Notes: generated by a model from the letters alone, not told the origin. Positions 46,844 to 60,171 are shown, counted from the first letter of the stretch. The stretch is 64,000 nucleotides of DNA from Rutstroemia sp. NJR-2017a BVV2 (GCA_002946415.1 NJPS01000024.1:124001-188000), one strand, 5' to 3'. Program-made: numbers and translations.

Positions 46844-49033
46844 CTAACCCTCGAAAACATTATGTTGCAGATCCACCCCAAACTGATCCTTCGCCATCAT
46901 CCTCATCTGCTTCTCGATATCGTCCTCCATTCCCTGCCCCCATCCCGCCAATTGCCGAATCTTACTTACGAAGAACACTGCATCACTGCTGAGCAACACG
47001 AATCTAAACAGCAAATGTCTCCAAGCATTGACCCATCTCTCCCTCCATCCCAGGCCCACATCATCGACCAAACTACGCGACGCCCACCACCCGGTCATCT
47101 TTATCCTGTTTACAGGCGAGCCAAGGAATTGGTTGTTTCCTTGCACAATACGCATATTGCGGCCGATGAAGAGAAGCTCTCGCGGGAAATTCTCTTCTTC
47201 AGAGAGAACGTCGCGAATACCTTGACGCATGCGCTCTTGAACTTCGTAGTGGCGTTCTGCAGGCGTCTTGCCCTTGAGATCTCTCGTAATACGTTCTTTA
47301 GTGCTGCCATCCCCACCATCATAAGGTCTCATCAGCGTCGCAGAAGCAAAGAGATCGGGGGCTTTTACTCCCCATGCGGATGTGATGCCGTTGAGAGTGG
47401 CGTTGTCGAAGGTCATGATTGCTTTCCAGAATTGGCAGTACTGACGACGGAACTGCGGGGTCATGGAGACGTAGAGGCCGTGGTCAATGAGCACTAATTC
47501 TGGTTTTCCGTTGGGTAGTCGGCGAATGAAAATATTGCCTGGGTGGGGATCGCAGTGGACCAGACCCCAAAGGAACATTTGTGCGGAAAAGAGGTCAACC
47601 ATGGTTGTCATCACTTCTTTGAGACTGAGTCCAAGACCCCCTTTACCCGAGCGCCCGCGCCATTCGCTGCTGCGATCAGGTTTAAGATTGTCGGCGGATT
47701 GAAAACTAGGTGCATTTGGAGTGGATAATGGCGTTCCTTGAGCACCGGGTGATCCTGTCCCGTAGCCACCTTGCCAGGGAGCAGTGAGAGCTTCTTTGTC
47801 CCAGAGCCGAACCCCTTCTATCCATTCAGTGGTCATGATACGCTTTGAAGATAACTCGCGGTAGACTTTGGGAATGTAAACGCGACCATTGAGTCTAGGC
47901 TCGCCTGCTACAAACTCTGCCATCTTCTCGGAGTTGTTGGCTTCGTTAACGAAGTCGGTCTCCAACATTAGACGCTCTGTAATATACGGAACTAAGCTGT
48001 AGAGAGGGAGATCGAACCATGTCGCATATACTTTCATCACGACCCTGGGCGAATGGTTAGCGATCTGCTGGCCACATTTAAATACCCAGCATAAGGCGCG
48101 AGCATGTGCTGACTAGGTATGCAATTAAAAATTTAGGAGCTTACCTGAAAGTCCATAGATCCCAACCCACTTGACTTGCAATCTCCCTCTTCTGCACCTT
48201 GACGGCCACCTCTCTTCCATCTGCCAACCTGGCCCAATGAACTTGTGCGACTGATGCCGAAGCTCTAGCTTTCCTTTCAAAGACTCCCTTTCCAGGCTCA
48301 TTTGCAAAGCTCACGCCAAAGACCTCTTCCACGCTCTTGCCACCAAAATCTTCTCGAATGACTTTCTCGACGTCACTCCAACCGTTTTGCGGCGCATCGT
48401 CGAACATTCTTGCGAACATTTTCTGAAATTCTGGAGGTAGGACCGCACTTTGCATGGCGATTGCTTGACCAATCTGCACGACTATTAGTAGATGTCTCTG
48501 GACAGAAGAACATATCTCGAAAGCCCTACCTTTAGGTAGAGCCCACCATTCTGATGCAGAAGATTGAACAATCGCTCCGCATTCCTCCTATGCAAATCGG
48601 TGATGTCTCCGCCAGTCAGTGGTTTTGGTCGAAAGTTGAGTTTATAATCTATCGCCACCAGTATTCCCAAACCAAATGTGCGTAACGATCTCGTGAGAGA
48701 AGATGCATAGAATTGTGTATCAAGCAGGTAGGCAATTCCGGTGACTGCAGAAACGTACAGCAGTCGTCGTCCCCATTTTATCGTCCGTGGATAGTGCTTC
48801 GCAGGCACAGCCTTTCCAAGGGATGCTGGCGAAGGGGGCACGAAGGGTTGGTATCTCTGCGTTTGCACCGAGCGCCGTGTTGTTTTCGTATATACATTAC
48901 TGTTGGTGTTCCTTGCGTGGCGTGGGACGAAAGAATACGTTGGTGAAGATGAAGAAAGGAAAGTCTTCAATGAAGAGGGACTACACGCTGGGACAATGCG
49001 TCTTGAACCTTTGCCTGCCCATTGCAGGTACAT
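46844..49033 (-). CDS. ABC1/ADCK kinase-like protein, Mcp2 type
   Basis: Exons on the minus strand are 49033-48530, 48473-48145 and 48044-46844, giving 677 residues. Members of this atypical kinase family sit in mitochondria; yeast Mcp2 influences mitochondrial lipid balance. The N-terminus is basic, Ser/Arg-rich and without acidic residues early on, as in a targeting peptide. A hydrophobic segment (YVSAVTGIAYLLDTQFY) follows. Family motifs are KIGQ at 168-171, the Ala/Ser-rich nucleotide loop ASASVAQVH, EVAVKVQ with the expected Lys, FVNEANN, HCDPHPGN at 441-448 and the metal-binding LIDHG near 464-468. An insert of about 50 Gly/Ser/Pro residues (around 369-415) interrupts the domain just before the catalytic loop. 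The exon 1/2 junction splits KIGQ. The Mcp2/ADCK1-5 subgroup is assigned by resemblance. Confidence 0.9.
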
Positions 49034-51315
49034 CTCTACCTGAATAACGTCGAGCCGTTGTCACTTCACGATACATCAGGAGCTGGGGATGGCTAGGCTT
49101 CAATGGATCGACTTTTTCAGTGATGATGTTATTGATCCTATGTTTGCATCTTATCGAGGGGCCGATAAGATCTCGGGGTTAGTAAAGTCCGATGTCCATT
49201 TTCAATTCTGTATCAACCCGAATCCGATTTTCTAGTTCTACCGAGATGACACCTCCCATTTATCCTCTCGGATGCGATACGACACGACGCGAGATAGTAA
49301 TTGGAAATGTATCGATACGGACCTGTCATCGCAGGATTTTTACCATCCTCAAGGGCTCAAAGCCATTGCTCACAAAGGCAGATATTGACATAATCCGTCC
49401 TGCCGCCCACGAAATCGCTGCATGAACTATTACTCGAATAAGGTTGGGTCCTCTTGGAGTCTTGGACTAAGCATTGACGAAGTTTCCAAGAATAAGTTAA
49501 CATAATCACCAATGGATCATCTTTCTCGGACCCAGAAGTTTTGGAACAGTAACAAACAAAGCTTCAATTTGTTTCTCTTCGTTAGGGGAACGAAAAGGAT
49601 GCAAAGGAGAGCAGAAGAGAGCCGCTATCACATCCTTCTCGTGTCTCTCTGCTCGTGGGCGCCGGTACTTGTGCTACTTTACAGAGGTACGGTGTCCCAG
49701 ATCCAACGCACGATTATTATCTTCCCTGATGCGGATTACCATGCACTCCATGCAATTTACATACAAGTGGTCCGGTTGGTAAATGCGACTCCAACAAGGA
49801 TCTTATTTTCACGTATTCCGATTGACGGAAGACTGACCAATCGTATATGGCTGTTGCTTTCAGAATCTCGGTAGGCTTCAGATACGCATGAATCAAGGCC
49901 TTGATGTTGAGCAGAAAGAAGCCCCATCTTAAACATTCCCGTCCATGACAGATGGTGAAAGGAGGGCTCCCGATGCTCTACCTAATTCCCATCGGTCTCT
50001 CCCAGGCCAAAGGGAGTCTAGTGAAATGCGGACATGAATGTCCAGATTATGCACCTTTCGACGGCCATAAACCTGGCAATGCTACTGATACGTGAAGTTA
50101 GCTAGCCACTAAAGGTCTGGGCAACCATTTCTCTAGACTCTAGCCCTGACGATTGTCCGTGTTGTGGTTTGGATGATCCGAGGATCTGAAGATCTTTGCA
50201 AAGTACATGGCAGTGTTTGCTTCTAGAGGCCATTGACTATCGATGTGTCCAAGTAATCCATTCCCCCGTGCGGTTGTGCTCTTTTATGATTTCATGGTGC
50301 CGCGCAAGATGTAAGATGTCTGAACTGCGGTGTTCCAGCCGTTACGGATCCATTCGCATAGTGGGAAATTAGAGGGTAGCGAGGGTAGATGAGGCCTACC
50401 CACTTTCCTAGATGTTGTTGCAGGGGCTTCCCCCATTCACCCGGTACACTGACTCCCTATGAAGCAGAGTCCATAGTCACGACTGAATCTGATACTGTAC
50501 GAATGTATACTTTGCCTGTTTCCTTTTCTTTCTCGCAGTAATTTCCATGATCACCGTTATCGTCACCGAGTAACGTGTCTGTCCCGTTGTAAAATTTTCC
50601 GAACGAAAGATGTCGTGCTGTGTCCGCACATAACCAAGACATCTCTTGTCAGCGGGGCTGAGCGACCTATTAACAGCTTAGGACGAGACAGAAGAGATAC
50701 CTTCTCGAATACTTGGATACTTGCATACTTTACTTGCATTGCGTTTGGGAAACGATAGACCACAGTTAGCGAACTATCCCCAAACTTGCTCTAAGTACTG
50801 CATTCGCTCGAGACTTTCACATCGCTTCTGCACAATCAATTGTGGCTGGGTCAAAGGCCAATTGAAATACGCGCAGAGAACGGCCTACGCTGCTGCAAAT
50901 TAGCTTTACGACCTTACGACCTTGATAGTTCGAAGGAACCCATACTTGGAAGTTCGCTCCGTTGTTAGTTCTTCTCTCTAAAGCGCTGTCCCCGCCTGCT
51001 CGCAGTGTCGAAACAATCAGTACTCCGCACGTCTTTCGCACATTCCAAGTCGTCCTGCGGTTTAACCTTATCCCATTCTTTGGATTTCTTTCTTTCACTT
51101 CTTCGAATTATCCCGATACTCGATGTACCGCCAGTGGAGGGGACTCAAGATTAATACTCACTACGATACACAAGCTGAACAACAACACATTTCGCATTCG
51201 ACGGCGCACTCTCTTCTTGATTCGAACGGCCTCGAGAAGTGCCGCGTCTTGAGGACGCCGGCATATACACAATCTTTGCACGAGGGCAAGTCGTAGGACA
51301 TCGTAAGACATCAAT
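49034..51315. other. Divergent promoter region
   Basis: 2.3 kb between the kinase-like gene and palI. Frames such as 49512-49874 do not read as proteins. No repeat or RNA gene was recognised. Confidence 0.5.
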
Positions 51316-53696
51316 ATGTTACGACCGGCGACCCCATTGGCGATCTTGCTTCTCGCAGCATTCGCATTACTCCTTATCTCGATCTTGTCAACACCGATTG
51401 TTAAATCTATTCCTCTTGCGTCTTTCGATGGAGTGGAGTTTGGAGTGTTTGGCTTTTGCCAAGGAAACAATTGCAGCAATATTGAAATTGGATACAGTAC
51501 TGGTGAGTGTTGTTGTTTACGAACTCTCAATCGCTATGCAGGGCGCTACTGCGCATGATTCAGAGAGGCATTGCGATTATAGTACTAACCACTTTGCTAT
51601 TTAGAAAAGCTTTACAGTAAAGCGCAAGCGGCTACATTCGATATTCCGACGAAGACCAGGTCAACACTTTCCACAATTCTCATTGTTCACCCAATCGCAG
51701 CCCTATTCACACTTATCATGTTGATAATGGCCATTGCTGCTCACTTCCACGCCCCCTCCCACTCTCCGCGATATCTGTTGGGAATCTTCATTTTGAGCAT
51801 CCTGACATTGATACTTTCACTTCTCGCCTTCCTTATTGATGTTCTACTCTTCGTCCCTCATATCTCATGGGGATCTTATATCGTGCTTGCTGCCACGATT
51901 ATCATTGCAGCAAGCGGTGTTGTCTCATGTGCTATGCGTAGGACCTTGGTCAGCCGGAAAGCTAGGAAGCGCCGTATTGCAGAGAACGCGGAAATGAATG
52001 GTGAAAATTTCTACAATCGTCAAGGTCCTGATACAATCACGCCCACTGCTACTACAAACAGCATAACGAAAAGCCCGGTAAATGAGAAACTACCAGCATT
52101 CGCTACGTTTGAATCTGGCAACAACGACGAACGAACCAGTGATGAACGAATTCCATTGACGATGCGAAGTCCAACAGAAAACTCGACTACTTTGCAGGGA
52201 GATTCTATGAGTGGAGCTCTTAATGATGGATTCAACGGACCTCAGAGATCTAGAAGCGTACCAAGGGACCAGTATGGTAATCCGATGCCGATGCCGCCAC
52301 CTCAAGCAAACGCATGGGGAATGAGGAGCCGGGATCCGTCAGCTGGACCACCAGGACAGCCCTTCAACCCGCAAAATCCAAACGGTCCTGTGAACTCGAG
52401 GGGACGAGGAGGAATGGCTCCACCTGGAAGAGGTGGCTATGGACCTCCAAGGGGAGGCTACAGAGGGGGATATGGCGGACCACCACCCGGACCGGGACGA
52501 GGAGGATACGGCTATGGCCAACAAAGAGGGGGTTACGGACCAAGAGGAGGCTACGGTCCACCACCAAGAGGCGGATATGCTGGACCATATAGAGGGGCCA
52601 TGAACAATGGAATGATGCCAATGAATGGTGCGGGGCGAGGGCCACCTCCACCCGAATATGGAATGCCCATGGGAGGTCCACGCCGTCCATCGGATCCAGC
52701 CGCTCAGGGCACCGGATTTAGAGATGCTTCTCCGAGACCAACGGATAATTATGTAGCATACACACGTGACGAGGGTAGACCCAGCAGTCTTCCTCGAGCC
52801 GAATCCCCCCCACCACTAGAGAGCATTGGCGTGGTTGGACAAGCTATTGAAATGGTATGTAGATTGGATCGATTCCGTTGACTTTTACTAATAAAATCTA
52901 GGATGCAAGCACAGGAAGCCCTTCACATACTCCCGTTGGGTTTGGACAGTATGGAGGCCTGAGAGATAGTGATGGAGATGTTGCAGGCATGGTAGGACTA
53001 CAACAGCAAAAAATACAGCAACGACACGAGACTCTGATAAGTGACACCAGCCGATATAGTCAAGACGAGTAAGTGCAGATAACTGATGGAAGCGCAATAC
53101 AAGCTAACAATTCTAGATATGTTCCACCCAGACAAGCCTGGGCACAACAGCCAGGCAGATCTTCTCCTTTAAATTCTACGCCTGAAACATCCGAGCTTCC
53201 TCCTGTAGCTAATCAAAAACGTGGCGTCTCCAATGACGACTACTTTGAAGATATCGATCCTCGATTTGTAGAGCCAGCTTCCATACCTGCTGTGGCCCCG
53301 GCCATTCCAGCTGCGCTTTCCCCAGGACCGGCGATGAATAATCCTGCCCCGAGCAATCTTCGTTTGTCTCCTATGGGAGGGCTGGATGGCAACAACTCAT
53401 ACAACTCGGTGGAAGAGCTTCAATCTGGGCAGCGTTCTCCAGCCGAGTCAGATAGATCCAACTTCACCTCTGTGTCGCAGAGAGGTATCAACCCCAGGTG
53501 GAATGGTGGTGGACAAGGTTATGGCTCACAGCCATTACCAAACAGGAAACCCATTCCTCGAAGGGACGACATGATACTGAACGAAAACCCCGATTTCGCC
53601 TTACCCAATGCAGGCCGTGGCGCCAGAGGACCACCTAGGGTCATGCGAGGAGGCATGATCCCCAATTCCGCATACCCCGGAGCTGCTGGAACATAA
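51316..53696 (+). CDS. palI: pH-response regulator palI/RIM9
   Basis: Exons 51316-51502, 51605-52854, 52902-53068 and 53117-53696 give 727 residues. PalI/Rim9 is a plasma-membrane protein that helps the PalH/Rim21 sensor start the alkaline pH pathway ending in PacC. The N-terminal 190 residues hold four hydrophobic segments in the SUR7/PalI pattern. The first is PLAILLLAAFALLLISIL. The extracellular loop carries the GVFGFCQGNNC cysteine pair, and three helices follow. The cytosolic remainder is disordered. It contains a Gly/Arg/Tyr/Pro region (roughly residues 285-390) with many RGGYG-like units, then a Gln-rich stretch and a Gly/Arg-rich end. The long tail is typical of filamentous-fungal PalI compared with the short yeast Rim9. 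Confidence 0.93.
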
Positions 53697-55773
53697 AACA
53701 ATTTTGCAAATACAAATACTGCTCTTTTACGAATTTCATGGTCCTTGAGGCATTCCTCTCTCACAAAAATGCTTCGCCTTCCTAACTTCTCGACTTCCGG
53801 GATGTACATAATGCAAACTTCTTTTTTCTTTTGTTGATGTAGATTCTCAAGAAGATCGGCGTTTGGGATCCTCGAATTCTCAGGCCACACGCATCGTGTT
53901 AGATGGTCAGCACTCAGGACCTGATCGGTTTCTATGCCTTGTCTGTGTACATAAAGGCATTGATTCCACTGGCTCATTTCATGACATCGTTTGTGTTGAC
54001 ATCATTTGTGTCGAATCGATCGATGATTTTTGTTTTCTTTGCGATGTTTGGAGCACTTTTCAGCTGCATGGCTTAGCCAGCTGGCTGTTTGGGGGCTACT
54101 TTGCGTTTAGTTTGGGTAAACGCGTTATTTCGGGGATATGGGAAGAGATATGGGGGATGGGGTTTGGTGATCAATGGATGGGTCATGGGCACTAACTGGA
54201 TGGAAATGGAAACGGGCTTCGTTTTAAGAGCTAAAGGAAGGGATGGCTTTTGTGTTTTAATGGATTCGATATGGGAATAGGATGGGGATGGGATAGGACG
54301 GATGGGATGGATTGAAATGTGTCGGATTCAGACGATGAATCGGGGCTGGTTATACACACAGACAACAATGATATCAATTGAAGTGAACAGTTTCTGAAAT
54401 AAGAATGAATGAATGGGTTGGAGGGAGGGAAGGATAGATGGATGAAATGATTACTCGAGGTTTACTGATTTTTGTCTGTCTGTCTTGTGTTGCTCAATCA
54501 TCATGAAGTGAAGATCTCGAAAGCTGGACCTGTTTATAGGTATATACTCGATATTTTGATTAGTTCGATAGGAGTGTGACTCGAGGTCGGACAATCGATA
54601 CTGATATGAATGGATATCATAATGATCCGATATAGGTGGAGAACTTTAGATAGTACAGTAGCTTTGTCACATATAGTGAGAGAGCTTTTGGCTGTGCTGT
54701 TGTCGTTAACGTACGGTAGTGTAGTGGAGACGAATTTCCTTTTTTTTTTCTGCAGCCAGGGTGGGGGTGGGCACTTATGCAGGCACGCACGCACGAGTTT
54801 TTATTGCATTGATTTGGTGGGATTTAGTAAGTGAGTAACTTAGGTGCAGTGAGTGAGTGGGCTGGTTGGTTTGGGGAGTTTGGTGCTGTGTGGGACACTA
54901 GGAAAGCGATGGCGGTTTTGGGCTGGGGGAATGGTGGTGAGGGATTGGATGTTATGAAGGGGTAGTTATGATATAATAGCATTGTCTTCTACAACCTAAC
55001 CAATCCCTAAGGCTGTATTGTCGGTATACTCGGAAGATGATTGATGGATGGATGGGTGGATGGGTTAGGTAGCACATGTACAAGCATAAACACGGAGGTA
55101 TATTCTTCAAGTCCCTGTTTCTCTACCCTATTGATGCCGTTCGGCTTTATGTATTTCGCACGAGTACCTACGAAGAAAAAGTCTTCCCACAGTACAGTAC
55201 TAACTGCGGCAGCGCGCGGGCGGGGACCGGCATTGACGATCATTTGGAAAGTCGATCTGCTATCGAGATGGGGTACTTTATACGAAGCGTTGGTTTTCTG
55301 CGATCGAGATTGAGGTTGAGATTGAAACGTTTATATGTGTATGTACTTTGCATGTATCTCTCCGAAGTATATAGTATATGATGATGCCTAGACTGAGTGC
55401 AAGCATGGAAGATTAAGGTTACGCATTGGGGGCAAGAAGGCGTTACAAAGTGGCACCGCGTGGTGTTTAATTTGAAACACGCTGTGGAGGAGCGGTCGAT
55501 TGGTGTGTTGCTCCGGAAAGAGTGCCTGGCTAGGAGAGGGGGATGCATGATTGGGGTAAGGCCGCGCACGAGAATGGTTAGTGGGGGAGAGAGAGAGAAA
55601 TGTTCCGCACGCAAAATGTGCCCTGCATGAGACGAATGGAGCGAATACAGAACCCCGACCTGCATGGACGTGGAGGGAAGGTTACGTGCGACGTGATTGG
55701 CTCGTGGACGGGGATAGGGGGATGGTTGGGTTTTTTGTTCCTAGGGCGGGATGGGGGAGGGAGAGAAAACCCC

Positions 55774-55815
55774 TGAGTGAGTGAGTGAGTGACTGAATGA
55801 ATGAGAGTGAGTGAG
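55774..55815 (+). repeat. (GAGT)n tetramer tract
   Basis: About ten imperfect GAGT units. It is the reverse complement of the ACTC tract 420 bp downstream. Confidence 0.85.
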
Positions 55816-56234
55816 GTTTGGTTGTACCATAGGGTATGAGAGGACTCGCACCAGACTGCCTATCCTCCTAATCCTCATCCTTATTGTCCCCCCGTAACCA
55901 TAGATGACAATAACGAGCAATAGCAATGCAATACTATGTATGCCTGGTTCAAGCATCATCGTACAATATCCAATACAAGGTAAAGCCTACTCGCCGTCCG
56001 CTGCATCTGATAGGATCCCTAGCTGTACTTATTTCATGTAATGTACCAATTCATGTAGAGAGACGAAAAACGAAAAACGAAAAAGTAGAACCTATCACGA
56101 CGGCCCAAATCCATACATATCCTAATCCGAATCCTGCTGTTTCTTGATCAGGTTACTTTTTGTCCCTTTCCTGCTCTCACCCGGATACATTCATTCATTC
56201 GTTTGTTCTTTCTCGTGCGTTCGGTTGGTTGGTC

Positions 56235-56278
56235 GCTCACTCACTCACTCACTCACTCACTCACTCACTCACTCACTT
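56235..56278 (+). repeat. (ACTC)n tetramer tract
   Basis: About ten near-perfect ACTC units, opposite in polarity to the tract at 55774-55815. Confidence 0.92.
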
Positions 56279-56523
56279 CTGCAACTTTCTACAGTACAAT
56301 CACCTTTACCGTCGGTGTTGAAATTTGACCAATTTCATTATTCAGAACTTAATTCGGCTCGGAGCTTGCCCGCCTTCTACCTCCTACCTGCCGCGACTCC
56401 TACCGGCTTGCCTTTAATTCCCCCGTCTATTGTATACTGTACCTTTACCTTAATAGCTCGGTTCTATTGAAACTTCGCTCATCCACCTACTTACTTCTCC
56501 CGTCTGCTCTGGAACCCGCGACC

Positions 56524-56547
56524 AGCAAGCAAGCAAGCAAGCAAGCA
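56524..56547 (+). repeat. (AAGC)n tetramer tract
   Basis: Five to six GCAA/AAGC units upstream of the septin gene. Confidence 0.85.
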
Positions 56548-57041
56548 CCCACACACGCCTTCGAACGAGCTTAAAATTAAAGCCGCGTCAGAATTTCGAT
56601 CCATCACGGCCTCGTCCGTTCATACTGAGCAAGCGTCCGAGACAGACCGCAAACCGTATTTGCGAAGAAAATAAAATACATAACTGGTATGATATTGCAC
56701 TTTTCATTGGAATCTCTCTATCTCTCTGCACACTCCACTGGTTCACACCTCTTCTCCATCGCCCATCGCGTTATCGATAATTAAAGGATGGAGCAAAAAG
56801 AGGGATGTTTTGGAGATAGACAAAAAGTGGATGAAGCGGCAGATTCAGGTTGGGCTTGCGGTTCACCATGAGGTCCCGATCCCAGCACAAACGGCCGCTT
56901 TTTTCAAGGGACCGCTGATTGCCTATCAAGCCTGGAAGTGGTCGCATTCATTTCAATTCACTTCACTCGACCCCATTCAAGCCTTTCCCAGAATCCAATG
57001 CCGACGAGGGAACGGGAAGATCTTTCCCTCACCATCAATCC

Positions 57042-57074
57042 CTCAATCTCAATCTCAATCTCAATCTCAATCTC
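57042..57074 (+). repeat. (CTCAAT)5.5 hexamer tract
   Basis: Five and a half perfect CTCAAT units lie 320 bp before the septin ATG, probably in its promoter or leader. Confidence 0.9.
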
Positions 57075-57393
57075 CCAAAGTTCATTACCGAAAGAAAAAA
57101 AAAAGCTATCTCCAAACTTCCCTCTTTCCCCATTTGTTGTTTGTTTTTGTCTGTCTAGCCGCATCCCAACTTCACTCATTCACTTCTTTCTTTCCCACCC
57201 TGTGACCCTGGAGAAGGCATCTTTTATTAATCAAATTTCAGAAGAATATTAGGCAATTGGCATTAAAAGAAACTTGTCCTATCTATTCACCCTCACTTCT
57301 AAAATCCAATCAATCCCGAGGCCACCAGAACGCATCGATCCTTCCCTGTCATTTCTGCGACAACTTCGTATCCCCATTCTCCATTAAGTCACC

Positions 57394-59095
57394 ATGGTCT
57401 CTTCAAGCAGACCACGAACTCCTAGCTCTGGTACCTCACCTCCGCAGGCTTCTGAAAACCACCGCGGTAGACCAGAAGTTGGAAAAGATCAACCCGCACC
57501 TCGCCGTTCTAGCTTGGGCTTATTATTGCGCCGTACCAAATCTGGCAATTTAAGTTCGAAGGACAGAAAGCAACAAGCTCTTGCACGAGAGCAGGAACTG
57601 GAGCGCCAACAACGCGAAGCAGCTGCCGTCCCCAGATCTCCCCCTCGTCTTCCCGATCTTGCTGCTTCCGCCCAAATTCCTTCCTTTGGTGGTGAAGATC
57701 CTCGTCCCGATACGACTGCGACTTGGAACGGCTCCAACCGTGGACAAGGTCGTTCGTCTTCGTCGATGGATCCTCAGGCGAGATCTTACACCATGCCGAG
57801 CAGTGTTCCCGTTCCTCCTATGCCTTCGGCTTCTCGCTATGGAGAGTATGTCGATCCGTATGCTCGTACAGAGAGTATGACGCATCGTGGGAGATACAGC
57901 TATGCCAGTAGTGCTGTGAGCACAATCAACAGTCCACGCAGAGTGCGCAGAAGAAAAGACCCTACTCCATTTAAGTAAGTAATCAATTGCCCTTCGAGCT
58001 GTTTCAATTGGCTGACGATCTTCCAGTGTTCTTATTATTGGCGCCAAATCTGCCGGCAAGACATCCTTCCTCAACTTCTTGAAGACTTCCCTCGCTTTAC
58101 CTGCAAAGAAAAGAGCCAAACCAGAACCACTTGCAGATGATATCTTTGCTCCGCGTACTTCGAAATCGGGCAAGTTCCTCTCGCATTACCTTGAAACTGA
58201 GATCGATGGCGAACGTATCGGCTTAACATTGTGGGATTCCGAGGGACTGGATAGAAGTGTGGTCGATTTGCAACTTCGAGAGATGTCTTCGTTCCTTGAG
58301 AGCAAATTTGAAGAAACTTTCACCGAAGAGATGAAGGTCGTCAGAGCTCCAGGTGTCAAAGACACGCACATTCACGCCACATTCCTAATTCTCGACCCCG
58401 CACGTCTCGACCAAAATATCGCGGCGTCGCAAAACATGACAACCTACGGAAATGGGCTTTATAATGGCAAATTCTCAATTGAACCCCGTGTGGTTGGTGG
58501 TCTGGATGAAGATCTTGACTTGCAAGTCCTTCGTACATTGCAAGGGAAGACAACTGTAATACCGGTCATTGCAAAAGCCGACACTATTACTACGGCCCAC
58601 ATGACGTACCTAAAGAAGATGGTGTGGGACAGTCTAAAGAGAGCGAACCTCGACCCACTTGAAGCGCTTGGCCTTGACGACGAAGAACCCGAAAGTCCAA
58701 TCATAAGCCAAAATCCCAACCGCATCGACGAAGGCGACGAAGACGCCAGTTCGGAAGATGATGGCAATGATGCGGGCTCCGGAGGCTCACCAAATTCTAA
58801 ACGCCTGTCCTCGGGCTCCATCAGGAGACATAAGATGGAGGCGGAAAGAGCAGAGATCCCTTACCTGCCGTTGTCGGTTATTAGTCCGGACATGTATGAG
58901 CCCGATGTCATTGGGAGGAAGTTTCCTTGGGGCTTTGCTGATCCGATGAATGATGAACATTGCGATTTTGTGAAATTGAAGGAGGCGGTTTTTGCGGAGT
59001 GGAGAGCGGAGTTGAGGGAGGCGAGTAGGGAGCTTTGGTATGAGGGGTGGAGGACGAGTCGGTTGAAGCAGAGGGAGGCGATGGGGAGGAGATAG
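57394..59095 (+). CDS. aspE: AspE-class septin GTPase
   Basis: Exons 57394-57974 and 58027-59095 give 549 residues. The start is the ATG in CACCATGG. Septins form filaments at septa and hyphal tips. Residues 1-193 are a Ser/Pro/Arg-rich extension with a helical KQQALAREQELERQQREAA. The GTPase part follows: the P-loop GAKSAGKTS at 199-207 (the intron falls just before it), the switch II-like WDSEG with Asp264, and the G4-like AKAD at 376-379. An acidic insert of about 60 residues (DDEEPESP ... EGDEDASSEDDGND) interrupts the C-terminal half. The C-terminus lacks a long coiled coil. The AspE (group 5) septins of filamentous fungi, absent from yeast, show this extended N-terminus and altered G motifs. 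Identification as AspE is by overall resemblance. Confidence 0.88.
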
Positions 59096-60171
59096 GTGGT
59101 GGTCGTTGTAGCTGTTGGTGCCGCGGTGCAGTAGGGGGAGAATGAGAGAAAGGAGTTTGTGGAGTGTGATGAAACCCCTTCAAAAGTATTGATTGTCTGT
59201 CTTTTTTATGGCAGGCTGGCAGGAGGGCGAAATTTGCTCTGTTTTTAATGTTTCGAGATGATGATTGGTGTTTATTTTGCCTTTTTTTTTTTTTTCTCTT
59301 GATGGATGGCGGGTGGTTGTTTTCTTTTTTACTTTTACTTTCATTCTTTTATGACAGTTGTTCGCTTCTTGCAGGATGCAGAGTTTGTTCGCTTCTTTTT
59401 TATTTGCCTTTGAGAGGAATGGGATTGATGATTGATATGGAATGGATTGGGAATGGGATGGAATGGAATGGATGGATGGATGGAGTGCATACCCCCCTTT
59501 TTGTTTTCTTCGTTTGCTGTTTTTTTGATTGGTTGAGGATTTGATTGATGGTTTGGTGTGAGCGAGAGGTTGAGTGGAGGGGTTGAGTTGATTCGGGATT
59601 GAGGAGGGAGATGGGGAGGGGTGTGAAGGAGGAAATGAATGGGAAGAGAGGATTACGGATGAGTACGGAGGAGCAGAGAAGAGAGATATCATATGATGAC
59701 CAGAGTAGAGCAGAGCAGATCAGAACGAGAAATTCAAATTGAATTAGTTAAATATGGTCGTCCGAAGCGGGTGTGAAGAGCGAATTGAGAAACTCTCCTC
59801 ATACAAGCAATCTTTATCCAACAGTCAATTCTCCTCACACAATATTGAAGTCAAGAGAGAAAGCACCCATCGAGTCGACTTCCACTTTGCTTATAGTGCC
59901 GCGTCTCAGCGTCATAACCAGAGGTAGCAGCAGCAGCAGGAAGGAACGGAGGGCCGGTGATGTGTTGTTGCTGTGTTTGCAGTTTCGGAAAGAGCGATGT
60001 GTGGGGTGGATGATGGGTAGAATAAAACTTGGTTTGGAGGCTGCTGGATGTTTTCTCGGCATTTTTCACAACATTCTCTGAACGTATTGACGAGGTTACG
60101 ACAGTTTTCACAGCTGCAGTTATTATATATCAACAGCAATTACGATACATCAAACAGCAAATACAACACGC
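59096..60171. other. Intergenic, low-complexity
   Basis: 1.1 kb after the septin stop. It has a T-run (59283-59297) and a GGAAT/GGAT-rich tract (59440-59487). No gene was recognised. Confidence 0.5.
59440..59487 (+). repeat. GGAAT/GGATG low-complexity tract
   Basis: GGAAT, GGGAT and GGATG units over about 48 bp, ending in three GGAT copies. Confidence 0.7.

Larger units (their letters stand above)
53697..57393. other. Long intergenic region with microsatellites
   Basis: 3.7 kb between palI and the septin. It carries GGGAT-rich DNA (54280-54320), opposite-polarity tetramer arrays at 55774-55815 and 56235-56278, an AAGC array (56524-56547) and a CTCAAT hexamer array (57042-57074). The last 600 bp is probably the septin promoter and leader. 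Apparent SQSQ, LNLN or SISI proteins there are repeat by-products. Confidence 0.6.

Noticed and set aside
53519..53977. A 152-codon minus-strand frame at the palI 3' end.
   Set aside because: Mostly antisense to the Gly/Arg-rich palI exon; the rest is 3' UTR without domain or splice logic.
56919..57252. Frames encoding SQSQ, LNLN and SISI repeats before the septin.
   Set aside because: All three come from the same CTCAAT hexamer array read in different frames; stops surround them.
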